Assembly: GCA_030262725.1 (NCBI GenBank)
Contig: JAJSZS010000004.1
Coordinates: 60,639 to 124,638, forward strand
Direction of reading: 5' to 3'
Source of the DNA: Candidatus Desulfofervidus auxilii
GTDB lineage: Bacteria; Desulfobacterota; Desulfofervidia; Desulfofervidales; Desulfofervidaceae
Length of the DNA: 64,000 nt
Shown here: positions 1-7,920 of the stretch, one piece after another
Layout: each line of letters opens with the position of its first letter
Numbering within the stretch: the first letter of the stretch is position 1
The notes under the pieces: model-generated
Database searches by the model: none
The model's input: only the letters and a program-made list of their open reading frames with translations
What the model was told of the DNA's origin: nothing
Made by a program: the position numbers and the translations under genes

Positions 1-333
1 AGAAAGAGGCTTATATTTTGAATAGGCTTCTTTTACTTTAAATGAAATTTTTTGATAAAAACCTGCTGGCAATTGAATTTTGGCAAGTAAAATTTGTTTA
101 TTAAGAAGGGAAAGGGCATCTATTTTTTTTAGTGTTGGGGTAGAATTAAATGTTAAACCAGACTTATCCTCTATCTGGATGGTCTCTAAAACGAATTTTA
201 CACTGACTGGGCGACCTACAGTTTGAAGGTATATTATCAACTCACCTTGTTTTTCAGATATTTCTCTAGAAAAAGGAACACAGCTAAGAATAAAAAATAA
301 AATAAAAATAGAAAAATAAGAAATATATCTCAT
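1..333 (-). CDS. putative lipoprotein, N-terminal part (runs off the window)
   Basis: An open frame starts at ATG 333 on the minus strand and runs off the left edge, so only the first 111 codons are visible. A strong AGGAGG ribosome site lies about 6 bases upstream. The protein begins with a basic residue, a hydrophobic stretch and a lipobox-like FILSC, so it is probably a lipid-anchored envelope protein. The rest is beta-prone and polar and I recognise no domain. It lies just downstream of the toxin gene in the same direction. The function is unknown; the start and lipobox are what I can defend. Confidence 0.6.
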   Translation of the reverse strand, partial: MRYISYFSIFILFFILSCVPFSREISEKQGELIIYLQTVGRPVSVKFVLETIQIEDKSGLTFNSTPTLKKIDALSLLNKQILLAKIQLPAGFYQKISFKVKEAYSKYKPLS

Positions 334-348
334 TAGTTTCCTCCTAAC

Positions 349-792
349 TCACTTAAATGGGTTCACTGCCTTTATTTCTTTTATATTTTTAAAATCATTT
401 ACATTTATTGTATAAATGGTAGAAATTCCCTTACTGAGCATAGTAGCTACTAAAAATATATCAAAAAACCTTTGAGCACAAATATTATATTTATGCCCTA
501 ATTCAATAGCAATTTTTAATACTTCTTCTGTAGGATAAATTTTTCTTATAAAATCTGCTTCTAAATATTTCTTTACTTCTTCTTTAGCTACTTGTGGAGA
601 CAAAGGTTTTTCCACTCTTTTTCTGTCCGTTATAACAGCATAAAACTCAACAAGATTTTGGATTGAGACATAAGTCTTTAAAATACCTTTTTCGGCTTTT
701 TCTCTTAGTGCCTTGGCTTTACTATGAAAAGGAGAGGCTTTATTGGCTGCATAGACAAGAATATTAGTATCAAACAGAACTTGAACGTCCAT
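349..792 (-). CDS. PIN-domain ribonuclease toxin (VapC family)
   Basis: This 147-residue protein fits the single-domain PIN ribonuclease family, the toxin half of many toxin-antitoxin pairs that cut RNA using Mg2+. The expected acidic site is visible: D8 in LFDTNILVY, E49 in NLVEF, D111 in FFDIFL and D133 in the final NVNDF segment. The gene overlaps the antitoxin reading frame upstream by 23 bases, which implies translational coupling. The RNA target cannot be read from sequence. The antitoxin is Phd/YefM-like rather than a classic VapB, a common alternative pairing. Identity as PIN toxin is quite sure; activity is not tested. Confidence 0.85.
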   Translation of the reverse strand: MDVQVLFDTNILVYAANKASPFHSKAKALREKAEKGILKTYVSIQNLVEFYAVITDRKRVEKPLSPQVAKEEVKKYLEADFIRKIYPTEEVLKIAIELGHKYNICAQRFFDIFLVATMLSKGISTIYTINVNDFKNIKEIKAVNPFK

Positions 793-1012
793 TGTAAATA
801 TCTTTCCTTCTTATAGTGCCTTTTATTGCACCAAGATCATATTCACCAAAAATAATCTTTTGATTTCTTTTAAGCCTCCTATATTCCTCAATGGGAAGAA
901 GCACTGCTACTGGACGTCCCCTTTTTTCTAAGATTATAGGCCCTTCAATTTCAACTTGTTTAATCAATTTAGAGATTTGACTCCTCAATTTAGATAAATT
1001 AATTGTCTGCAT
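770..1012 (-). CDS. Phd/YefM-type antitoxin
   Basis: This 80-residue protein begins QTINLSKLRSQISKLIKQV and continues GPIILEKRGRPVAVLLPIEEY, the hallmark of the Phd/YefM antitoxin fold: an N-terminal DNA-binding half, then a C-terminal tail that wraps the toxin. It precedes and overlaps the PIN toxin gene, the usual antitoxin-first order. A TTGACA/TATGTT promoter with a perfect TGTTTAAACA palindrome over its -10 lies just upstream, which fits autorepression by the antitoxin or the complex. A ribosome site (GAGGT) precedes the ATG. The family call is secure; autoregulation is inferred from the operator position. Confidence 0.82.
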   Translation of the reverse strand: MQTINLSKLRSQISKLIKQVEIEGPIILEKRGRPVAVLLPIEEYRRLKRNQKIIFGEYDLGAIKGTIRRKDIYNGRSSSV

Positions 1013-1033
1013 AAATTTACCTCTTTAATTGTT

Positions 1034-1067
1034 TGTTTAAACATAGCATATAATAAATGACTGTCAA
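1034..1067 (-). promoter_or_regulatory. promoter and palindromic operator of the Phd/PIN pair
   Basis: On the minus strand TTGACA (1062-1067) is followed after 16 bases by TATGTT (1040-1045). The perfect palindrome TGTTTAAACA (1034-1043) overlaps this -10 box, a typical place for antitoxin autorepression. Promoter and operator roles are inferred. Confidence 0.55.
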
Positions 1068-1076
1068 GTTAAGTTT

Positions 1077-2204
1077 TTAAAAGTTAGAACTGCCATGATA
1101 GTGACATTCTGAGCATGGTTTTCCAGTATGATCTCTATAATGGCAACGCAAACAAAGTGTTTTCCAACCATCATGAGTATCTGCTGTAACATTAGTAATA
1201 TTGCCATTCACTTCTTTTCTTATTAAATACTTATATGAATAAGAACCATGAGGTTCATGACAATCCAGACAGGATAAGACATAATTAGATACAGCAGTTA
1301 CATCATAAGGAGGCTTTATTATAGGTTGTCCATCACGATAATCTCTACTTCTTATTGCATTTCCATGTTTATCTGTATTCCAATTTATAGGGGTATGAGA
1401 AAGACCATAACTGCCCATATCATAAACATGACAGTCTTGACAGAAGCTAACATAATCAATAGTTTTTTGTGCTTGAGTATTTAAATCACAACTAGCACCA
1501 TCTGGTTCACAAGCAGTAGTACTATTATGACGATAAGGTGCCTGATATTTATTAGGAGCATAATCATTCATTGTCTGAGTCCAAAGCTCATTATGAGCAG
1601 AAGGTTTAGATATGGCAGAATAATTAGGATCACCTGGATTTTCTTTATTTCTTCTGGCTAAATGAGGATTGTGGCAGGCACAACAGGGATTTGAATCTTC
1701 TTTGAACCAGGAAGAAAAATTTGTTTTAGCAAAGTCCCAAACATCATAAAGATTATGGTAAGAATTTTGATTGAATGCCTCATATATACTGTCAATGCTA
1801 GAATCAGTATATCCACCAAAAGTGCGGCTATAATTATAATTAGTAAAATTTGGTGTTTGTAAACTAGTTGCATCAGTGTAACAATGACAATAAAAGCAAA
1901 AATTATCAGATTGTTCATAAGAACCTGTAGATTTACCACTAAAATTGTCTGCAAAAAGACAGAATGCAGAAGCATCTCCTGATGAAGGCGTTGGCTCTCC
2001 TCCATCAATACTTGCATGCTGCTCATGACAATGAGCACAGTTACCTCTAGCATAGCCACTTAATTCAGTCACATCTCTTTTTACACCATAACTGTTATTA
2101 CCATGGGCAGAATTAAGATAAGGGCCAGCTATGACTATGTGGCTAGTGTTTAAAACCAAAATAATTGAGATTATAAGAGAAAGTTTTTGAATCCAATCTT
2201 TCAT
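1077..2204 (-). CDS. multiheme c-type cytochrome, seven CxxCH
   Basis: This 375-residue exported protein has an N-terminal signal peptide (basic MKDWIQK, hydrophobic core, likely cleavage after VIAG) and seven heme-attachment motifs: CAHCH, CFYCH, CCACH, CQDCH, CLDCH, CLRCH and CSECH. Long low-complexity, Asn/Ser/Tyr-rich linkers separate the heme motifs, unlike the compact dodecahemes nearby. It should carry up to seven covalent hemes in the periplasm or on the outer surface. It follows another seven-heme gene with 9 bases between them, so both are likely co-transcribed. The heme count is read directly; a role in extracellular or syntrophic electron transfer is inference. No close named family is recognised. 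Confidence 0.8.
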   Translation of the reverse strand: MKDWIQKLSLIISIILVLNTSHIVIAGPYLNSAHGNNSYGVKRDVTELSGYARGNCAHCHEQHASIDGGEPTPSSGDASAFCLFADNFSGKSTGSYEQSDNFCFYCHCYTDATSLQTPNFTNYNYSRTFGGYTDSSIDSIYEAFNQNSYHNLYDVWDFAKTNFSSWFKEDSNPCCACHNPHLARRNKENPGDPNYSAISKPSAHNELWTQTMNDYAPNKYQAPYRHNSTTACEPDGASCDLNTQAQKTIDYVSFCQDCHVYDMGSYGLSHTPINWNTDKHGNAIRSRDYRDGQPIIKPPYDVTAVSNYVLSCLDCHEPHGSYSYKYLIRKEVNGNITNVTADTHDGWKTLCLRCHYRDHTGKPCSECHYHGSSNF

Positions 2205-2213
2205 AAATCTCTC

Positions 2214-3266
2214 CTAATCCTTTGTTGTATGGCAAACATTACACCCATTTGTTCCACTACCTGGCCATCCTTGATAATCCCAACGCAATATATCTGGATA
2301 AGGAGAAGCATGTGGACGATGACAGGAAAGACAAGAAACTTGATCCTGTCCTGGTGTTACAGTTGAGCTAGCTCCTGTCATACTTGTTAAAGTGCTTTCA
2401 AGTCTAGCTATAGGAGCTAAAGGATTATATGTTGTATAATTTGCATATTCACCACTATTTGGTAAGGCAATATCTGATGGATGCCTTTTCCAATGCTCAG
2501 TATTTTCTCCATAAAATCCCCAATGACATGCAGCACAAAATCTACTTATAGAATGAGATTTACCTGAATAATCCCCTGAACTAGCAGCACCACAATATTC
2601 ATTATGGTCACTTGAGCTTACATCATATTCCCAATCATCATCTTCTATACCTGCAACCCCATAAAAATTATAACTACCTTGCTGGAAAGTATATGGATGG
2701 AAAGAGTCAAGGCTTAAAAACCTATATTTAACTTCCTCATCATCACCTACAACTGGGCCACTATCATCTCCATGATGTTTTGGATTATGACAAAAGATAC
2801 ATTTAGTAAGCTCCATATTACCACTACCATGACAACTACTGCAGGTTTTACCACTCACAAAACCAGGGGTTTGAGTAAAATTTGGATCTTTACTTACGCC
2901 AGGAATAGCAGTTACATTATGACCACATCCATCACAGCCATTGGCTACCCAATAAAAATTTCCACCTGCTAATGGATTTGTTGGCTCTTGGGTATTATAA
3001 ACAATGGGAACACTGCTTTTTCCACTTCCTGCACCAATTTCCTTTATGGTTTGACTATCGTTTGAAGAATGACACCCTACACAGTCATTTACTAATAAAT
3101 ATTCTCTTGGCCCACCTTTCTCCCAATAAGATGGCCATGGACTTTGACTGGAATGCATTGTATGACAATTTGAACAAACACCTGTTACCTTAGCCAGAAG
3201 ATAGGTAGGAAATAAACAAATAATTAATAAAAATACTATTAAATAACTTTTTTTTTGTTCATACAT
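2214..3266 (-). CDS. multiheme c-type cytochrome, seven CxxCH plus one degenerate site
   Basis: I choose ATG 3266 (350 aa). An upstream in-frame TTG at 3302 would put extra charged residues before the signal peptide and lies almost at the predicted transcription start. The protein has a hydrophobic export signal, then CSNCH, CVGCH, CSSCH, CIFCH, CAACH, CLSCH and CNVCH. An eighth cysteine pair, CDGCGH, has one residue inserted before the histidine, so normal heme ligation there is doubtful. CSNCHTMHSS and CLSCHRPHAS resemble motifs in periplasmic multiheme proteins of sulfate and metal reducers. It heads a two-gene unit with the following seven-heme cytochrome. Exact redox partners are unknown. 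Confidence 0.8.
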   Translation of the reverse strand: MYEQKKSYLIVFLLIICLFPTYLLAKVTGVCSNCHTMHSSQSPWPSYWEKGGPREYLLVNDCVGCHSSNDSQTIKEIGAGSGKSSVPIVYNTQEPTNPLAGGNFYWVANGCDGCGHNVTAIPGVSKDPNFTQTPGFVSGKTCSSCHGSGNMELTKCIFCHNPKHHGDDSGPVVGDDEEVKYRFLSLDSFHPYTFQQGSYNFYGVAGIEDDDWEYDVSSSDHNEYCGAASSGDYSGKSHSISRFCAACHWGFYGENTEHWKRHPSDIALPNSGEYANYTTYNPLAPIARLESTLTSMTGASSTVTPGQDQVSCLSCHRPHASPYPDILRWDYQGWPGSGTNGCNVCHTTKD

Positions 3267-3315
3267 CACATTTTTTTTACTGCCTATCTTTATTTTTGTC
3301 AATTTATCTCTTCAT

Positions 3316-3321
3316 ATTATA
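3316..3321 (-). promoter_or_regulatory. -10 box for the seven-heme cytochrome pair
   Basis: A perfect TATAAT is present on the minus strand; transcription would begin near 3309, about 43 bases before ATG 3266. The -35 region is weak (a GACA core with a long 19-base spacer), so this is a tentative promoter. Confidence 0.4.
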
Positions 3322-3355
3322 TCGGAAAAAAATATTCTTTTGTCCGACATTTAAA

Positions 3356-3403
3356 ATTCAAAAAAATAGGGAGCTCATTCCTTTAAAAGGAATTCGCTCC
3401 CTA
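3356..3403 (-). terminator. intrinsic terminator after the dodecaheme cytochrome pair
   Basis: A long inverted repeat joins TAGGGAGC to GCTCCCTA around an inner ATTCCTTT/AAAGGAAT stem (3367-3403). Read on the minus strand it is followed by a run of seven T, as expected of a Rho-independent terminator. It separates the two cytochrome transcription units. Confidence 0.8.
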
Positions 3404-3421
3404 AATAATCAAAATTTTCTT

Positions 3422-4282
3422 TTACCTTATTGTTGCCTCTGCCGGCAGATTATGTGGATCTATATGGCATTTCAAACAATCAGGAAATTGCTTAAGTAAT
3501 GCTTCACTATGAGACTGAGGATGACATTCTGTGCATTTAGGAATATATTTATGTACATTATGACATTCTACACAAGCGACATCATGATGCTTACTTAAAC
3601 TTGCATCTAAAGTCTCCATAATCTCTCCATGACAAACACCACATATCTCATTAGGTGTCTCTTCTGCATATTTTAATGGTCTAACCGGTGAATGCACTGG
3701 ATGACATTCCAAACATTGTTCATTTGTAGTTAATGTTGCTAAATGAGGCTCATGACAATCCATACAATTAGGAATATAACCATGTTTTTCATGACATAGA
3801 GAACAAGATTGCTCACTATGCAAACTAGGATATTGTTTCATCTCATCACCTATCTTACCATGACAAGTAAGGCAATTATTTTCTAACATTGTTGACATAG
3901 GTATTTTCTTTGGGGCATGTGGTTCAACATGACACTCCATACATTTGGCTAAAGTCTCTCCATGATATAATCCATGACAATTTTCACATTTTGGCATAAT
4001 TTCAGCCCAGTTTTGTTTTATAGGATTATACATATGAAATTGTTCATGACAATCAGTACAATAAATCTGATGTCTCCCACCTTCTTTACGAATCAAATTA
4101 TAAATTGGACTATGACACTGACCGCATTCAACAGGTGTTAATTTTTTAGGCTCTTCTGCATAAAGAGAAGATACTTCTTTTTGTGGCTCAACAGAAGGTG
4201 CAACCTTCTCTTTTGGTGTTGGAGGAACACACGCTGCCAAGATAAAAATTACTATTACTAAAAATACAAACTTACCCTTCAT
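3422..4282 (-). CDS. lipoprotein dodecaheme cytochrome c
   Basis: This 286-residue protein starts with a lipoprotein signal (FVFLVIVIFILAAC, lipobox LAAC) and then carries twelve CxxCH motifs in about 220 residues: CGQCH, CTDCH, CENCH, CMECH, CLTCH, CSLCH, CMDCH, CLECH, CGVCH, CVECH, CTECH and CLKCH. The motifs fall into three similar four-heme blocks of about 75 residues, suggesting triplication of a tetraheme unit. It lies 11 bases after a paralogous soluble dodecaheme gene and shares its heme spacing. The lipid anchor should hold it on a membrane face. A role in electron transfer between membrane and periplasm or outside the cell is inference. Confidence 0.85.
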   Translation of the reverse strand: MKGKFVFLVIVIFILAACVPPTPKEKVAPSVEPQKEVSSLYAEEPKKLTPVECGQCHSPIYNLIRKEGGRHQIYCTDCHEQFHMYNPIKQNWAEIMPKCENCHGLYHGETLAKCMECHVEPHAPKKIPMSTMLENNCLTCHGKIGDEMKQYPSLHSEQSCSLCHEKHGYIPNCMDCHEPHLATLTTNEQCLECHPVHSPVRPLKYAEETPNEICGVCHGEIMETLDASLSKHHDVACVECHNVHKYIPKCTECHPQSHSEALLKQFPDCLKCHIDPHNLPAEATIR

Positions 4283-4293
4283 AAATTTCCTCC

Positions 4294-5097
4294 TTATTTA
4301 ATCAAATCATGCGCACCTTTATGACACATATTACATTCAGGAAAATTGACTAACATAGTTTGAGGGTGGGGAGTACCATGGCAAGTTTCACATGCAGGTA
4401 TTACTGCATGTTTGGCGCGATGGCAATAAACACAGGTTAAATCATGATGTTTTGTTTTATTTTTATCTAACATATCCGCTACATCATCATGACATGCAGC
4501 ACAGTAATTATTAGGTATATCAGACCCATAACCAATTACTAAAGGCTTATGTGGAGGATGACAAGTAAGACAATCTTCATTTTTCATTTCTGCTGTATGA
4601 GGTGAATGACAACGCAAACAAGGTGGTATCTCTCTATGGCGAGTATGACATTCATTACATCCTAAGTCCGTATGAGAACTTGGATGCTCCTTTAATTCTT
4701 TACCTTGAGCAGCATGACAAGTAAGACATGGTTCCACAATTTTGCCTTCAAATTTTATATTTAAAGGTTGATGAGGATTTGTATGACAACCAGCACAATT
4801 TTCAAGTTCAAAATGAGGCTCTCCTGAGTGGCACATATCACAAGCAGGAATAATCTCTTCTTTTGCTACCATTGGAGGGTGACCTTCATGACAGTCAAGA
4901 CAACCTATTTCTGTCTTATGCTTTGCACCATTTTCATCCACTTGTTTTACTATCTGAGGATGGCACTTGATGCAATCTTGATCTGTTAATTCTGCAGTTG
5001 GTTCTGTAGTTGTTTCAGCATAAGTTATATAAACTGAAAAAATAATACTAATAATTAAAGAAAAACACACATAGAATTTCCGCAAACCACAATTCAT
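4294..5097 (-). CDS. periplasmic dodecaheme cytochrome c
   Basis: I choose ATG 5097 (267 aa), which has a GGGGGA ribosome site; an earlier in-frame ATG at 5136 lies upstream of the predicted transcription start. A signal peptide ends near TYA/ETT. Twelve CxxCH motifs follow: CIKCH, CLDCH, CDMCH, CAGCH, CLTCH, CNECH, CLRCH, CLTCH, CAACH, CVYCH, CETCH and CNMCH, in three four-heme repeats. Alignment by eye with the next gene shows matching heme order and conserved phrases such as HPPHKPL and PACETCH, so the two are tandem paralogues. This copy has a cleavable signal while its partner is a lipoprotein, which could split them between soluble and anchored pools. Confidence 0.85.
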   Translation of the reverse strand: MNCGLRKFYVCFSLIISIIFSVYITYAETTTEPTAELTDQDCIKCHPQIVKQVDENGAKHKTEIGCLDCHEGHPPMVAKEEIIPACDMCHSGEPHFELENCAGCHTNPHQPLNIKFEGKIVEPCLTCHAAQGKELKEHPSSHTDLGCNECHTRHREIPPCLRCHSPHTAEMKNEDCLTCHPPHKPLVIGYGSDIPNNYCAACHDDVADMLDKNKTKHHDLTCVYCHRAKHAVIPACETCHGTPHPQTMLVNFPECNMCHKGAHDLIK

Positions 5098-5126
5098 TCC
5101 CAATCCCCCTTTTATCTTTAGCTTGC

Positions 5127-5155
5127 TAAATAGCATTTCTGCTTTTTTCTGTCAA
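5127..5155 (-). promoter_or_regulatory. promoter of the dodecaheme cytochrome operon
   Basis: Minus-strand TTGACA (5150-5155), a 17-base spacer and TATTTA (5127-5132) preceded by TGC, an extended -10. The predicted start near 5120 leaves a 23-base leader containing the GGGGGA ribosome site, which supports ATG 5097. Confidence 0.6.
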
Positions 5156-6084
5156 GTAAAAAATTTCTTGTTTTTAAAGATAATAAGTGCATGAGTGAAA
5201 TGGCTTCCTTTAATAAGTGGAGTAGAAAAAGAAAAAGAAAATATTTTTAAATTTATTTTTAATTTCTCACTTATCTTTTTTTCATGCATTATTAGATTTG
5301 GCATTTTTTCAACATTTCCAAAACAATAAATTAGCAGCAATCCATCAATATTTAATCGTTTTAGGGCTTTAATATAAAGTTCTTCCAAAATAGCCTCAAT
5401 CTCATCTTCTCTATCCTGAGTTAAAAGATTCTGTTTTATATATTCGGGAATATTTGAAAGGTAAATCATGTCAAAATATTCATTAAATTCTTCCAAAGCA
5501 GTTTCAATGGAAAGATTGAATAAATAATAGGGCTTTATTGCTTTTTTGGCTTTTAAAAATGAGCTTTCATCAATAAAATGGGGAATAAGATGAGCAAATG
5601 TGAGTTCACGCTGATTTGGCGATAAAAAATTATTTCCATCTACATTTTTATCAAGCCAATCTTTAGCAGCAGATGAAAGATAAGGGCGTAGTTTTAAATA
5701 AATACTTTTTTTCTCAAAAGGGGTTACTGAAGGAAAGAGAGAATTTTGATAGTAAGGAGCAAATAAGGTTCTAAATGATTTGAAAGAAAGATATTTAATA
5801 GCAGCCTTTTTTAATTCATTAATAAAACAGGCTTTTCTAGCAATATCTACTGCCCAAATTTCTTTTACACCCAGTGACCAAAGATTAAGTATATTATCAC
5901 CTGAATTAGCAATAATTAAAACCTTTTTCCCTTGCCAAGGAAATTTATGCCAAATAAGAAATGGAAAGTCTGTGGCTAAAATATAAGGTTCTGCTTCTAT
6001 GTCAAAACCACTTTCACTTTTTAAAGAAAGTTTTTCAGATAAACGGTAAATCTCATCTTGTGAAAAGCTTGCCTTATCTTTCAT
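5152..6084 (-). CDS. DUF3419 (BtaA-like) SAM-dependent protein
   Basis: This 310-residue protein has a Rossmann-like SAM segment, VLIIANSGDNILNLWSLGV, followed by EIWAVDIARKACFINELKKAA. This matches the DUF3419 family, whose best-known member BtaA moves the aminocarboxypropyl group of SAM onto diacylglycerol in betaine-lipid synthesis. Whether this copy acts on lipids is not shown. It is transcribed divergently from a long-chain acyl-CoA synthetase gene only 22 bases away, a lipid-related neighbour that mildly supports the idea. No ribosome site is visible before its ATG. The family is reasonably sure, the substrate is not. Confidence 0.65.
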   Translation of the reverse strand: MKDKASFSQDEIYRLSEKLSLKSESGFDIEAEPYILATDFPFLIWHKFPWQGKKVLIIANSGDNILNLWSLGVKEIWAVDIARKACFINELKKAAIKYLSFKSFRTLFAPYYQNSLFPSVTPFEKKSIYLKLRPYLSSAAKDWLDKNVDGNNFLSPNQRELTFAHLIPHFIDESSFLKAKKAIKPYYLFNLSIETALEEFNEYFDMIYLSNIPEYIKQNLLTQDREDEIEAILEELYIKALKRLNIDGLLLIYCFGNVEKMPNLIMHEKKISEKLKINLKIFSFSFSTPLIKGSHFTHALIIFKNKKFFT

Positions 6085-6106
6085 TTTTTGAAAAAATAGA
6101 AAAACT

Positions 6107-7918
6107 ATGAATCATTTAAACACTTTAAAGGAGCTTTTTCAAGAAACAGTTACTCATCATTCAAACCTTCCTTTTTTGGAAATATGGGACGGAGAAAAAT
6201 ATCTTTATTTTAATTATAAGGATATTGAAAAATTTGTGTATAAACTTGGAGCAGGATTAAATAAATTAAGACTCATTTCAGGTGAAAAAATAGCCTTATT
6301 AGGAGAAAATTCACCAGGTTGGATTGTCTGTTATCTGGCAATCGTTTGTGGTGGATGGGTAGCTGTGCCTTTGGATAAAGAGTTAAAAACAAAAGAAATA
6401 TTAAAACAGATTAAATTTTCAGAAGCAAAAATACTTTTTATTTCAGAAACAATTTCGCCAAATTTTAAAGGTATAAAGCCTGATGGATTTAAAATTTATA
6501 AATTTGATCCTTTTTTAAAAAAGGATATATCTGGATTGATGGATGAAGATGAAAATGAGCAAAAAATTTATAAAGAAAGACAAATAGAAAAAAATCAGCT
6601 CGCCTCTATTGTCTTTACATCTGGAACTACAGGTGCAGCTAAAGGTGTTATGCTTACACATTATAATTTTGTTAGTGATATCATTGCTTCTTGTAAACGT
6701 ATTTATTTTTCCCATAAGGATAAAATGCTCCTTGTCCTACCACTTCATCATACATTTGCCCTTACTGCTGGATTCTTTTGTCCTATGTATCGTGGAGCAT
6801 CTATAATAATAGAAAATAATAAGGCAAGGATAATTAAGGTCTTTCAGGAAAAAAGACCTACAGTTATGATTGGTGTGCCAAGACTATATGAAGTCTTTTA
6901 TAATAAAATAGAAGCAGAAATAAAGAAAAAAGGAAATTTAGAAAAATGGGAAAAAGCTATTAATTTTGTAAAAAAAGTAAAAAAAATTACTGGTATTAAT
7001 GTTGGTCGTCTTGTATTTCGGAAATTACATAAACAATTAGGAGGCAAAATAAAACTTTTTGTAAGTGGTGGTGCCCCTTTACCACCAAATTTGGCTTATA
7101 AGTATTTTAATCTTGGCATTCCCCTTTTGCAGGGATGGGGGATGAGTGAACTTGCTCCGGTTGGTAGTATATTACCTTATAGTAAATGGCGTTTTTATTT
7201 TACTCATTTTTATGAAAAAAGGATAGCCTCTATTGGACCACCATTAGATGGACTTAAGATGGAACTCATTGATGTGCCAGAAAAGGGGCTTTATATCAAT
7301 CTGGGAGAAAAGGAAGGAGAATTGATTGTCTCTGGGCCAATGTTAACACCAGGTTATTATAAAGATGAAAAGGCTAATCAAAAGGTCTTTATAGAAGTTA
7401 ATGGAGAAATTTGGTTTAAAACAGGGGACATAGGAAAAAAAGATGAAGAGGGCAATTTTTATATTACAGGTCGTTCAAAATATGTTATTGTTACTTCAGA
7501 AGGGAAAAATGTCCATCCTGAAGAGATAGAAGAGGTATTGGATCAAAGTCCACTCATTCAGGAATCACTTGTTTTAGGACATAAAGATCATAAAGGAGAG
7601 AAAATTGTAGCTATCATTGCCCCTCACACAGAAAATCTAAAACAATATTTAAAAGAATTAAATCTTGCTTTTAATTGGGAAAATATTTATGAAGTCATTT
7701 ATAAAGAAATGCAAAAACAATTAAAGAATATTGCAAACTATAAATGGCCTTCTGATTTTGCTATCACTGATTATAATGAAGAAAAAGAAGAATTTGAAAC
7801 TTTTGAAAAAACAACTACTTTAAAAATTAAAAGAGATTTATATAAATTTTCCCTTTTTGATAGTTATCAAACCCTTAAAAAGGGTGGTTGGAGAAAGATA
7901 TTTTTTAAAAGATTATAA
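6107..7918 (+). CDS. long-chain acyl-CoA synthetase (AMP-forming)
   Basis: This 603-residue member of the adenylate-forming superfamily activates a fatty acid to acyl-AMP and then acyl-CoA. The P-loop-like motif FTSGTTGAAKGVMLTH is at about residues 170-185. GWGMSELAP supplies the A5 motif, GDIGKKDEEGNFYITGRSK the A7/A8 region, and GKNVHPEEIEEVL the C-terminal hinge. Length and motifs match FadD15-like bacterial enzymes. It starts 22 bases from the divergent DUF3419 gene with no obvious ribosome site, and ends two bases before the convergent uvrB. Chain-length preference cannot be read. It could serve fatty acid degradation or recycling of free fatty acids. Confidence 0.88.
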   Translation: MNHLNTLKELFQETVTHHSNLPFLEIWDGEKYLYFNYKDIEKFVYKLGAGLNKLRLISGEKIALLGENSPGWIVCYLAIVCGGWVAVPLDKELKTKEILKQIKFSEAKILFISETISPNFKGIKPDGFKIYKFDPFLKKDISGLMDEDENEQKIYKERQIEKNQLASIVFTSGTTGAAKGVMLTHYNFVSDIIASCKRIYFSHKDKMLLVLPLHHTFALTAGFFCPMYRGASIIIENNKARIIKVFQEKRPTVMIGVPRLYEVFYNKIEAEIKKKGNLEKWEKAINFVKKVKKITGINVGRLVFRKLHKQLGGKIKLFVSGGAPLPPNLAYKYFNLGIPLLQGWGMSELAPVGSILPYSKWRFYFTHFYEKRIASIGPPLDGLKMELIDVPEKGLYINLGEKEGELIVSGPMLTPGYYKDEKANQKVFIEVNGEIWFKTGDIGKKDEEGNFYITGRSKYVIVTSEGKNVHPEEIEEVLDQSPLIQESLVLGHKDHKGEKIVAIIAPHTENLKQYLKELNLAFNWENIYEVIYKEMQKQLKNIANYKWPSDFAITDYNEEKEEFETFEKTTTLKIKRDLYKFSLFDSYQTLKKGGWRKIFFKRL

Positions 7919-7920
7919 TT

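Noticed and set aside
1658..2059. Long open frame on the same strand inside the seven-heme cytochrome gene
   Set aside because: It is a frame shadow of a gene with seven CxxCH motifs and a signal peptide; its own product is low-complexity hydrophobic with no ribosome site.
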